DNA from: Succinivibrionaceae bacterium
Lineage (GTDB): Bacteria > Pseudomonadota > Gammaproteobacteria > Enterobacterales > Succinivibrionaceae
DNA length: 52,338 nt
NCBI GenBank assembly: GCA_017480795.1
Contig: JAFURY010000108.1
Span: forward strand, 1-52,338
Reading direction: 5' to 3'
Position numbers and translations under genes: made by a program
Notes under the pieces: model-generated
What the model saw: only the letters and a program-made list of their open reading frames with translations
Told to the model about the DNA's origin: nothing
Database searches by the model: none
Shown: positions 35,552 through 43,736 of the stretch, one piece after another
Position numbering within the stretch: position 1 is the first letter of the stretch
How the letters are laid out: every line of letters begins with the position of its first letter

Positions 35552-37327
35552 ATGACCAGGCACAAGCCGCTGACCAAAGATGAACTCGTCGCGCTGATAT
35601 CCGACGATTCCGTCTGTCTCGGGGACATCGACACCTCGGAGATCACCGACATGAGCGGTCTGTTCGCATACGACGGCGACCAGAGGATCAGAAAAGGCGG
35701 ATATGCCGGCATCGAAAAGTGGAACACCTCGAACGTCACCGACATGAGCGGAATGTTCAGAGGATGTCATGATTTCAACGAGCCCATCGGCTGCTGGGAC
35801 ACGTCCAATGTTGAAAGCATGTGCCGCATGTTCATGAACGCCAATAGTTTCAACCAGCCCATCGGCCAATGGAACACATCAAACGTGAATGAAATGACAG
35901 ACATGTTCCACGGGGCAGAAAACTTCAATCAGCCTCTTGAGAAATGGGATACGTCAAAAGTGACCGACATGTCGCGCATGTTCGCCGGCGCGAAAGAATT
36001 CAACGGATCTGTCGCCTCCTGGAACACCGCAATGGTCAAGAGCATGAAGAAGATGTTCGCGGGCGCGGAAAAATTCAATCAGGAAATCGACAACTGGGAC
36101 ACCTCCAGCGTGACCAAAATGAGCGGCATGTTCCAGGGAGCGAAAAAATTCAACCAGCGCCTTGACAGATGGGACACTTCAAGAGCCGTCAGCATGAAAC
36201 GCATGTTCTGCTCTGCGAAAAAATTCGATCAGCCGATTAATTCATGGGACACGTCAAACGTCCGTTCAATGAAAGGCATGTTCGACAGCGCCGAAACATT
36301 CAATCAACCTCTTGATCATTGGGACACCTCCCGCGTCACCAACATGAGCGGAATGTTCAGCGGAGCGCGGAAATTCAACCAGCCTCTGAACAACTGGGAC
36401 ACATCCAACGTAACCACAATGAGCAAGATGTTCTCAGCGACCGAGTTCTTCAATCAGCCCCTTGACCAATGGGACACCTCCCGCGTCACCAACATGAGCG
36501 ACATGTTCTGCAACGCAATCAGTTTCAACCAGCCCCTTGAAAAATGGAACACCGCAAGAGTCACCAATATGACATTTATGTTTGCATACACTGCCTTCAA
36601 TCAGTCTCTGAACGGCTGGGACACCTCCCGAGTCGCGGACATGAGTTTCATGTTTTATGATGCAACATGTTTCAATCAGCCCCTTGACCAATGGGACACG
36701 TCCTCTGTCACAAACATGAGTTCAATGTTCCGCAACGCAATCAGTTTCAACCAGTCTCTTGACAGTTGGAATACATCCAGCGTCACCAGTATGCAATGCA
36801 TGTTCGCCAACGCGCGCAGTTTCAACCAGGATCTGAACAAATGGAACACATCAAGGGTCACGGACATGTACGGCATGTTCCGCAAAGCATTTCGTTTTGA
36901 CGGACTGATTTCAGACTGGGACGTATCGCGCGTAACCGAAATGTCCGGCATGTTCCGCGAAGCTCTAAGTTTCAATCGTGACATTGACGGATGGGACGTC
37001 TCGGCGGTCAAGCACATGAAATATATTTTTTCAACCGCCGTATCATTCAACCGTTCGCTTGACGGATGGAACGTATCCGGCGTCACGAGCATGGACGGCA
37101 TGTTCCAGAACGCAGACTCCTTCAATCAGGAGCTGAGCCCGTGGCGGCCGTCGAACCTTGCCAGCTGCAAAACAATGTTCGCCGGCGCGGTGTCCTGCAG
37201 CCGGTATCCGGCGAGCATCGCCGAAGCGGCGGAACGCAATCATGCGGACTGCAGAGACATGCTGACCGGAACCTTCATCCCGAAGAACAAAGACAAAGCG
37301 CAGGACGGAGACAGACAGACATCGTGA
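35552..37327 (+). CDS. DUF285/BspA-like solenoid repeat protein P10
   Basis: 591 residues, about 21 repeats. N-cap: [29 protein letters not shown], insert YDGDQRIRKGGYAGIEKW. AGAGGAG gives a strong ribosome site. The C-cap is recognisable but diverged (CKTMFAGAVSCSRYPASIAEAA, MLTGTFIPKNKDK). One repeat (36590-36600, MFAYTAFNQ) is shorter by one residue than the 25-residue norm. No signal peptide. Confidence 0.9.
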   Translation: MTRHKPLTKDELVALISDDSVCLGDIDTSEITDMSGLFAYDGDQRIRKGGYAGIEKWNTSNVTDMSGMFRGCHDFNEPIGCWDTSNVESMCRMFMNANSFNQPIGQWNTSNVNEMTDMFHGAENFNQPLEKWDTSKVTDMSRMFAGAKEFNGSVASWNTAMVKSMKKMFAGAEKFNQEIDNWDTSSVTKMSGMFQGAKKFNQRLDRWDTSRAVSMKRMFCSAKKFDQPINSWDTSNVRSMKGMFDSAETFNQPLDHWDTSRVTNMSGMFSGARKFNQPLNNWDTSNVTTMSKMFSATEFFNQPLDQWDTSRVTNMSDMFCNAISFNQPLEKWNTARVTNMTFMFAYTAFNQSLNGWDTSRVADMSFMFYDATCFNQPLDQWDTSSVTNMSSMFRNAISFNQSLDSWNTSSVTSMQCMFANARSFNQDLNKWNTSRVTDMYGMFRKAFRFDGLISDWDVSRVTEMSGMFREALSFNRDIDGWDVSAVKHMKYIFSTAVSFNRSLDGWNVSGVTSMDGMFQNADSFNQELSPWRPSNLASCKTMFAGAVSCSRYPASIAEAAERNHADCRDMLTGTFIPKNKDKAQDGDRQTS

Positions 37328-37464
37328 TCGGACAGAAACCGGCAGCCGCAGGGCGGCGGGAAAAACCGGACAGAGCCTAACCGAAGAACCAGAATTTCTC
37401 CGGCAGCGCAACAGATCTGGAAAGAGGGAAACGCGCCTGCAACGCAATTCAAAGGAACAAAATA

Positions 37465-40400
37465 ATGCGCAAATACAAACCGCAAACCAAAGACGAACTG
37501 ATTAGTCTTATCTGGAACGAGGACATCTGCCTCGGGGACATCGACACCTCCGACATAACCGACATGAGCCATGTTTTTAGCGAGTTGTGGCGTTCGAAGC
37601 GAACCGACTTCTCAGGCATCGAAAAATGGAACACGTCAAAGGTCGTATCCATGCGATGCATGTTCTACGAATGCAGCGAGTTCAACGAGCCCATCGGATG
37701 CTGGGACACATCCCGCGTAACCGACATGAGCAACATGTTCAAGGAAGCCTCGTCATTCAACCAGGACATCAGCGGCTGGGACACTTCCAACGTAACCGAC
37801 ATGAACGGCATGTTCGAGTGGGCGCAAAGTTTCGACCAGCCTCTGGACAGCTGGGACACATCCTGCGTAACCGACATGAGCGACATGTTCTCCTACGCCA
37901 TGAGTTTCAATCAGCCGCTGAACTCGTGGGACACCTCAAAAGTCATCAACATGCACAACATGTTCTGGATGGCCGTCAGTTTCAGCCAGGATCTGAGCAG
38001 GTGGGACACCTCGCATGTCACAGACATGAGTTCCATGTTCCGCGAGGCAAGGGAATTCAACGGAAACATCGACGGCTGGAACACCTCGCGCGTCGCCGAC
38101 ATGAGCGGCATGTTCAGCGGAGCGCGGAAATTCGACCAGCCGCTGAACTCATGGGACACCTCCCGCGTAACCTCGATGAATTCAATGTTTATGGAGGCGT
38201 TTCAATTCAATCAGCCACTGGACAAATGGGACACCTCCAGCGTTGCCGACATGAGCCAGATGTTCCGGGATACCGAATCCTTCAATCAGCCACTGGAAAA
38301 ATGGGACACCTCCAGCGTCGAGAACATGTCGATGATGTTCTGCGAAACCCAGTCCTTCAACCAGCCGCTGGAAAAATGGGACACCTCAAAAGTCACCGAC
38401 ATGTCGATGATGTTCTTGAAAGCCAAGGCTTTCAACCAGCCGCTGAGCGGATGGAACACCTCCAATGTCAGAACCATGAAAGGCATGTTCAATAGCGCCG
38501 AAGCCTTCAACCAGAATCTGGGTCGCTGGAGCACCTCCCGCGTTGAAGACATGTCGCAAATGTTCCGGCGCGCCGAAGCCTTCGACGGACAGATCGACGG
38601 ATGGGACACCTCCGGCGTCATTACCATGGAATCCATGTTCGAGAAGGCCGTCAGTTTCAACCGCCCTCTTAACTGCTGGAACACCAGCCGCGTCACCTGC
38701 ATGAAAAACATGTTCCGGGGCGCCAAAGCCTTCGACAAGTCTCTGAAGGGTTGGAACACCTCAAATGTCACATCCATGAAAAACATGTTCCGGGACGCTG
38801 AAAACTTCAACTCGTCGCAGGAAGACTGGGACACCTCAAATGTCACCGACATGTCCGGAATGTTCAGAAACGCCGCGAATTTCAACGGATTCATCCGTCT
38901 ATGGAACACATCGTCCGTCACCACCATGAAATCCATGTTCGACGGAGCGCAGCATTTCAACAGTCACCTTGATCTCTGGGACACCTCCAGGGTCAGAAGC
39001 ATGAAGAGAATGTTCAGGAACGCCGGTCGTTTCCACCACGCCATCGGAGACTGGAAAACATCCAACGTCGTCACCATGAAATCCATGTTCGACGGAGCGC
39101 AGCATTTCAACTGCAACGTCGGCGGATGGGACACCTCCGCCGTCACCGACATGAGCCGGATGTTCGCAGGGGCGAAAAGGTTCAACCGAGCTCTGAACAG
39201 GTGGAACACGTCCAGAGTCACCACCATGAAGGCCATGTTCAGCCAAGCCGAAAGTTTCAACCAGCCGGTGGAGGACTGGGACACCTCACGCGTGAACGAC
39301 ATGTCGCGCATGTTCGAAAGAGCCGAAAGTTTCAATCAGCCGCTGGAAAAATGGAATGTCGCCCGCGTCGTCTCGATGAACGGCATGTTCATGAACGCCG
39401 AGGCGTTCAACCAGGATCTGATCTCCTGGAACACCTCGTCGGCAAAAGATATGTCGCGCATGTTCAGTCATGCCAGGAACTTCAACGGCAGAATCGGCAG
39501 CTGGGACACCTCCCATGTGACAGACATGAACGGCATGTTCGAATGCGCCAAAAACTTCAACCAGCCGGTTTCCTCCTGGAACACGTCAAGGGTCTCCGAC
39601 ATGCATGAAATGTTTGACGAAGCGTCAAGTTTCAACCAGCCGCTTGACAGCTGGGACACATCCCATGTGAATGACATGTCGTTCATGTTTTGCTATGCGC
39701 GTGCTTTCAACCAGCCGCTTGACGGGTGGAACACCTCCTCGGTTCTCCACATGAACTCCATGTTCAACTTCGCGGAGGAATTCAACCAGCCGCTTAACAG
39801 CTGGAACACATCCAGGGTGAGCAACATGAATGCGATGTTCAGCTACGCGGTGGAATTCAACCAGCCCCTTGACAGGTGGAACACCTCCTCGGTTACAGAC
39901 ATGCAATCCATGTTCGATAACGCGTGCGAATTCAATCAGCCGCTTAACAGCTGGGACACCTCCTCGGTTGCAGACATGAGCAACATGTTCAGCCACGCGC
40001 TGGAATTCAACCAACCTCTGAACAGCTGGGACGTCTCCAGCGTGAGGGACATGGATTACATGTTCTGCTGCGCGGAGAGTTTCAATCAGCCCCTTGACAG
40101 ATGGAACACCAAAACGGCGCGCAGCATGAATTTCATGTTCTGCGGCGCCGCGAGTTTCAACGGCGACATAACCGGCTGGAACACTTCAAGTGTTACTGAC
40201 ATGAGCTACATGTTCTGGGACACCGTCAGTTTCAACCAGGATCTGGGAAAGTGGAACGTGTCGGCGGTAAACAGCATGAGAGGGATGTTTCTCAACGCCG
40301 AATCCTTCAATCAGAGCATCGATTCCTGGGATCTGACAGACAAGATGATAACGCTGATGTTCGCCGGGGCCACCAGTTTTACCAAGGCAACGGGATATCT

Positions 40401-40488
40401 GCTGCAGAAAGCGAAGGAGGACAAGGATTGCAGGCAAAAAATTCTTGCTGGTTCCGGTTGCTCCCTGCCGAGGGGCGAGGCAGACTAA
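37465..40488 (+). CDS. DUF285/BspA-like solenoid repeat protein P11
   Basis: 1007 residues, about 38 repeats, the second longest paralog. N-cap: YKPQTKDELISLI, LGDIDTSDITDMSHVF, with a short insert (ELWRSKRTDFSGIEKW). AAAGGA before ATG. The C-cap is diverged (MITLMFAGATSFTKATGYLL, ILAGSGCSLPRG). Duplicated units include MKSMFDGAQHFN twice, at about 38920 and 39080. It is the last gene of the array and converges on the DUF4400 gene of the tra backbone. No signal peptide or membrane segment. Confidence 0.9.
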   Translation: MRKYKPQTKDELISLIWNEDICLGDIDTSDITDMSHVFSELWRSKRTDFSGIEKWNTSKVVSMRCMFYECSEFNEPIGCWDTSRVTDMSNMFKEASSFNQDISGWDTSNVTDMNGMFEWAQSFDQPLDSWDTSCVTDMSDMFSYAMSFNQPLNSWDTSKVINMHNMFWMAVSFSQDLSRWDTSHVTDMSSMFREAREFNGNIDGWNTSRVADMSGMFSGARKFDQPLNSWDTSRVTSMNSMFMEAFQFNQPLDKWDTSSVADMSQMFRDTESFNQPLEKWDTSSVENMSMMFCETQSFNQPLEKWDTSKVTDMSMMFLKAKAFNQPLSGWNTSNVRTMKGMFNSAEAFNQNLGRWSTSRVEDMSQMFRRAEAFDGQIDGWDTSGVITMESMFEKAVSFNRPLNCWNTSRVTCMKNMFRGAKAFDKSLKGWNTSNVTSMKNMFRDAENFNSSQEDWDTSNVTDMSGMFRNAANFNGFIRLWNTSSVTTMKSMFDGAQHFNSHLDLWDTSRVRSMKRMFRNAGRFHHAIGDWKTSNVVTMKSMFDGAQHFNCNVGGWDTSAVTDMSRMFAGAKRFNRALNRWNTSRVTTMKAMFSQAESFNQPVEDWDTSRVNDMSRMFERAESFNQPLEKWNVARVVSMNGMFMNAEAFNQDLISWNTSSAKDMSRMFSHARNFNGRIGSWDTSHVTDMNGMFECAKNFNQPVSSWNTSRVSDMHEMFDEASSFNQPLDSWDTSHVNDMSFMFCYARAFNQPLDGWNTSSVLHMNSMFNFAEEFNQPLNSWNTSRVSNMNAMFSYAVEFNQPLDRWNTSSVTDMQSMFDNACEFNQPLNSWDTSSVADMSNMFSHALEFNQPLNSWDVSSVRDMDYMFCCAESFNQPLDRWNTKTARSMNFMFCGAASFNGDITGWNTSSVTDMSYMFWDTVSFNQDLGKWNVSAVNSMRGMFLNAESFNQSIDSWDLTDKMITLMFAGATSFTKATGYLLQKAKEDKDCRQKILAGSGCSLPRGEAD

Positions 40489-40864
40489 AGACTTTCGACG
40501 AAACCGGATCCGGCAATGTCCGCAACCGACTTTCGAAAAACCGCAAAGACAGGCGAACAGAGTAGCCCGACTCGCTGAACATGGAGAATGGTGATCAATC
40601 AAAGTGTTCTTTTATCAAAAAGGAGAATCGCCATGTATGCCTGTTATTGTATCGCACGTGCAACATAATCAAACTTTCTCGATCCGCAGTACGTAGCTCT
40701 TGACGGTTTTATTTTTGTTTCTGTTTGCTCCTTCCCTCTATCTTCCCCAAAATCGTTACTCCGGGCTCCTTTGCTTGATTACCACATCAAATGAAAAACC
40801 ACAGCGGCATCTTCCATCACCGCCTACTTTTCGCCTGAAATCTCACGCCCGGAATTCCTTCCTC
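40489..40864. other. Junction region between the repeat array and the tra backbone
   Basis: About 375 bp, convergent transcription from both sides, AT-richer than its surroundings. Contains AAAAAGGAGAA followed by an 11-codon frame (40633-40668, MYACYCIARAT), too short to call as a gene. No T-tailed hairpin found. Confidence 0.45.
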
Positions 40865-41494
40865 CTAAATCCTCTTTTCCAGATTGGCCACCGTTGACCC
40901 AACAAAGAAACAGGCGCAGATGACCTCAAACGCCGCCACTGCGGGAGTGAACAGACAGGGGGACAGATCGTAGAGAAGACTCAGCCATAGCGTAGCCACA
41001 AGGCCTCGAACCGCAAAACGCTGTCTCACCGCCGAGGTGATACCGAACGCGCTGCGACGGATCCTCCGCCGCAGAAAGCCGGAAACCAGAGCCGCCAGCA
41101 TCACCGGAACGAAGGCCTCCGCTCTCAGAACAAACACCCCCAGTCTCAGCATATACCGGTAAAACAGCGCGCTCATCAGCGAAAACCGTTTTGACACTTC
41201 CAGAAACATCCCCGCGCCCATATCGGCCAGCGCCCCCGAACGCTTTCTCTCCTCTTCGTCGGGAACAAATATCCTTCTGAGCAGCGGCGCCGCGCCGCTT
41301 TCCCGAAGAACCTTCCGCTCCATGAACCCGGCGAATCCCGCAAGTTTCATCAGTTCCTCCTCGTAGAGTTCGCCGGACAGCCGACGCGTCTCCTCCTCAA
41401 AGGATTTCTCAAGGATCCCCGCGGGGCAGGCAAGCATAAGGGCGGTCACCTCAAGCACCGGCGCAAGCAGCAGAACAATTATCAGATATTTCAT
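40865..41494 (-). CDS. DUF4400 integrating-conjugative-element membrane protein
   Basis: About 209 residues from ATG 41494. An N-terminal hydrophobic segment (YLIIVLLLAPVLEVTALML) is followed by a charged helical region and three more hydrophobic stretches (including AFVPVMLAALVSGFL, then ALVATLWLSLLYDL-like, then a segment ending FEVICACFFVGSTV). The polar motif RRRIRRSAFG lies between them. This matches the DUF4400 family found directly after traD in SXT/R391-type and related ICEs (s043 in SXT). Its exact role is unknown; it is thought to assist TraD or mating. Longer starts exist up to 41611, but they lack a membrane-protein-like beginning. Confidence 0.8.
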   Translation of the reverse strand: MKYLIIVLLLAPVLEVTALMLACPAGILEKSFEEETRRLSGELYEEELMKLAGFAGFMERKVLRESGAAPLLRRIFVPDEEERKRSGALADMGAGMFLEVSKRFSLMSALFYRYMLRLGVFVLRAEAFVPVMLAALVSGFLRRRIRRSAFGITSAVRQRFAVRGLVATLWLSLLYDLSPCLFTPAVAAFEVICACFFVGSTVANLEKRI

Positions 41495-41882
41495 GCGGTT
41501 GTCTCTTTGTCCATTGTCTCTCAGATTGTCAGACGCGCTCCCATCCGCCGTAAGCCAAGGCGGCATGCTTCTGAAGAACAGCGGCGCAGCATCCATCAAT
41601 CCCAAATCCATGCTCCGCCACGCATTGTCGCGCGCGTTGCGATGACATCACAGGCCCCTGAGGCCCACGACGTGGGATTCCTTCCATGCCAGAGGCCGCA
41701 TGCTCAGCGGCCGGCCCAATAACAGCCTCGTCCGCCAGTCGGATTTCCCTATGCATCCGGGCATCTCCGCCCGTGAGCGTATCAGGCTTTCGTCCAGCAG
41801 GACGCGAATCCGTCCACCCGAACCCCGACGACAGCAGTGCCGGCCTTCGCCGCCGCTCCCGCTTTCTCCTAAGCCTGCGGAT
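41495..41882. other. Gap between traD and the DUF4400 gene
   Basis: About 390 bp with no recognised gene. The small minus-strand frame at 41529-41756 has no family resemblance or clear ribosome site, so I leave it uncalled. Confidence 0.4.
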
Positions 41883-43736
41883 CTACTCCGGCTCTCCTTC
41901 CGTGAGGATAGGGATCCTGCCCTTGAGCACCCTGCCTCCGGCCAGACTTGCGATATACTCCAGATTGGGAAGTTTGCCCAAAAGCGGCGCCGGAAACAGG
42001 GGCGACTCCTCCTGGCTCAGGGTTTCGGATCCGGAGGTGGAAATGACAAGAGGCTCCGCGCTTCCTCCGCCGGCGGAGGCGCTGTGACCAAGCTGGCGGA
42101 TCCGCACCGTAGGCATTTTGCCGGTAATGTATTCCTGGGTTTCCAGATCGGTGACCCGCAGCGCGAAAACGCTGTTGATGTTCCCCAGCACCTGGGTGGC
42201 CTTGTCTTTCGAGCCCAGCCGCGCCGCGAAATCCGCAAAGGTCTGGGTGGCCACGAACAGCCTGAACCTGGCGCCTCTGCCCTTGTTCAGCATGGCGATC
42301 ATGGGCTCGTTGATGGTTTCGGCCGCCTCGTCCACAAAGATGTTCACCGGTTTCAGATCGGTGCCGTAGTTGTAGCGATCGCCGGCCACCGAGGCGAGAT
42401 CCGACAGGATCAGCGAGCCGATGGCAGAACCCACCATGGAGTCCGTAAGGGAATCCAGGCCAATGTAGGCCACCCGGGCGCCGTTTATGATCTGTCTGGT
42501 GTCGTAAAGTCGCCGGGGATCCTTCAGATCCTGAAAGTCGGGACTCAGCAGCTGCCCCAGGGCGCCGGAGGTGAGCATGCTCATCATGGGCAGAAGACCG
42601 GAGACCATTTTGGAAAAATGGGCGGCATCGTGCTCGAACATTGAAATCAGCCCCTCCAGATCGGCGCTTGGCGCCTTGGCGCTGATTACCTGACGGTAGA
42701 AGTCCCGCATCACTCCCGCCTGCTTCTCCACCGATGCCCCGGCCAGACGCCGCTGATAGGGTGCGAAATCCTCCTGAAAATTCTCGTCCGTCTGCAGGGC
42801 GTACTCCCTGACCGCCTCCGCCACCAGAGCGGCGCAGCCTCCGGCCAGATAATGACTGATGCCGATGAGGGTGGGACGTCGGCCGCAGATCACCTCCCCC
42901 TGCACGATGTTGTTCACCGCCTGCCAGGAGAAGGCCTTGAAGGTGGAGCTGGCGCCGCCGCTGTCGGGCATCAGCGCCGCGATGCGGGAGGCGATTTCCG
43001 TGGGACGGGAAAAGTTGGCCAGAGGATTGATCCGCGCCGATGTCTCGGCGAAGGCCGGATTGAACATGATGAAACGCTCCTCGTCCCCGGCGGCCCGGCA
43101 GGCCCGTCTGGCGTTGGCGGCCATTTCCTTGTCTCCCTTGGGATCTATGATGATCACCGACTCTCCCCGCAGCACCGCCTGAGAAATAAGCAGATCGAAC
43201 ATTCTGGTTTTTCCGGCGCCGGTGGTGCCCACAATCAGGCTGTGCCCCTCCACATGCTTCAGATGCTGGTAAAGTTCCTCCTCCGTCTCTCCAAGACCGT
43301 GGATCCAGGCGCTGCCCATTACCGGCTGGGCCGGATCGGTCTGAACCGCCGCGCCGGAAAGTTTTTCAAGCGCCGATTCGTCCATGGCGCTGATCTGCGA
43401 CGCCATTTCGGCATGCCGTCGCTCCCAGGCAAAGCCCCGTCCGATCCAGATTTCGTTCTCGTGTCCCTGACAGCGCCGGCGCAGAGCGGACAGATCGGTG
43501 AACTCAAGACCATGACCGGCAAGGCGCCGGTGGCGCGCGCGAAGTTCAAGCCCCGATGGCAGGGTTCTTGCGCCAGAGAACAGGCAGAATATGCACAGAA
43601 CCGCGGTGCTGAAGGTGAAATAGGTGGCCAGAGGCAGAAACAGAGCAGCTGCCCACCAGACGGCGGTATTAATCAGTTCGTAATTGGGTCTGAACAGCAT
43701 GCGGTAGTCCGCGCTGTCGTTGTCTTTTGCGCTCAT
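41883..43736 (-). CDS. traD: TraD-type coupling protein (conjugative ATPase)
   Basis: 617 residues. Two adjacent N-terminal membrane segments (about 22-57), then a VirD4/TraD nucleotide-binding domain: Walker A GTTGAGKT (170-177), SVIIIDPKGD, and Walker B VNIFVDEAAE (Asp469-Glu470), followed by NKGRGARFRLFVATQTFAD. This hexameric inner-membrane ATPase couples the TraI-DNA relaxosome to the secretion channel and drives DNA transfer. The sequence matches the SXT/ICE TraD subfamily in layout. Its start overlaps the traI stop by 4 bases (ATGA), so the two are translationally coupled. Confidence 0.95.
   Translation of the reverse strand: MSAKDNDSADYRMLFRPNYELINTAVWWAAALFLPLATYFTFSTAVLCIFCLFSGARTLPSGLELRARHRRLAGHGLEFTDLSALRRRCQGHENEIWIGRGFAWERRHAEMASQISAMDESALEKLSGAAVQTDPAQPVMGSAWIHGLGETEEELYQHLKHVEGHSLIVGTTGAGKTRMFDLLISQAVLRGESVIIIDPKGDKEMAANARRACRAAGDEERFIMFNPAFAETSARINPLANFSRPTEIASRIAALMPDSGGASSTFKAFSWQAVNNIVQGEVICGRRPTLIGISHYLAGGCAALVAEAVREYALQTDENFQEDFAPYQRRLAGASVEKQAGVMRDFYRQVISAKAPSADLEGLISMFEHDAAHFSKMVSGLLPMMSMLTSGALGQLLSPDFQDLKDPRRLYDTRQIINGARVAYIGLDSLTDSMVGSAIGSLILSDLASVAGDRYNYGTDLKPVNIFVDEAAETINEPMIAMLNKGRGARFRLFVATQTFADFAARLGSKDKATQVLGNINSVFALRVTDLETQEYITGKMPTVRIRQLGHSASAGGGSAEPLVISTSGSETLSQEESPLFPAPLLGKLPNLEYIASLAGGRVLKGRIPILTEGEPE

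Noticed and set aside
10457..39700. Many long antisense reading frames across the repeat array (for example 13719-14468, 14844-15293, 38286-38960 on the minus strand)
   Set aside because: They repeat with the same 75-bp period as the sense genes and lack ribosome sites; they are by-products of the repeat codon pattern.
10394..40488. A CRISPR array or non-coding satellite, because of the regular 75-bp periodicity
   Set aside because: The period is exactly 25 codons, the reading frame is kept throughout, and there are no spacer-like unique segments between identical repeats.
10394..40488. A diversity-generating retroelement driving repeat variation
   Set aside because: No reverse transcriptase, accessory gene or template repeat is visible in the window. 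Variation is better explained by repeat duplication and conversion.
10394..40488. Annotation of P1-P11 as secreted surface proteins or adhesins
   Set aside because: No signal peptide, lipobox, sorting signal or membrane segment is present in any of them.
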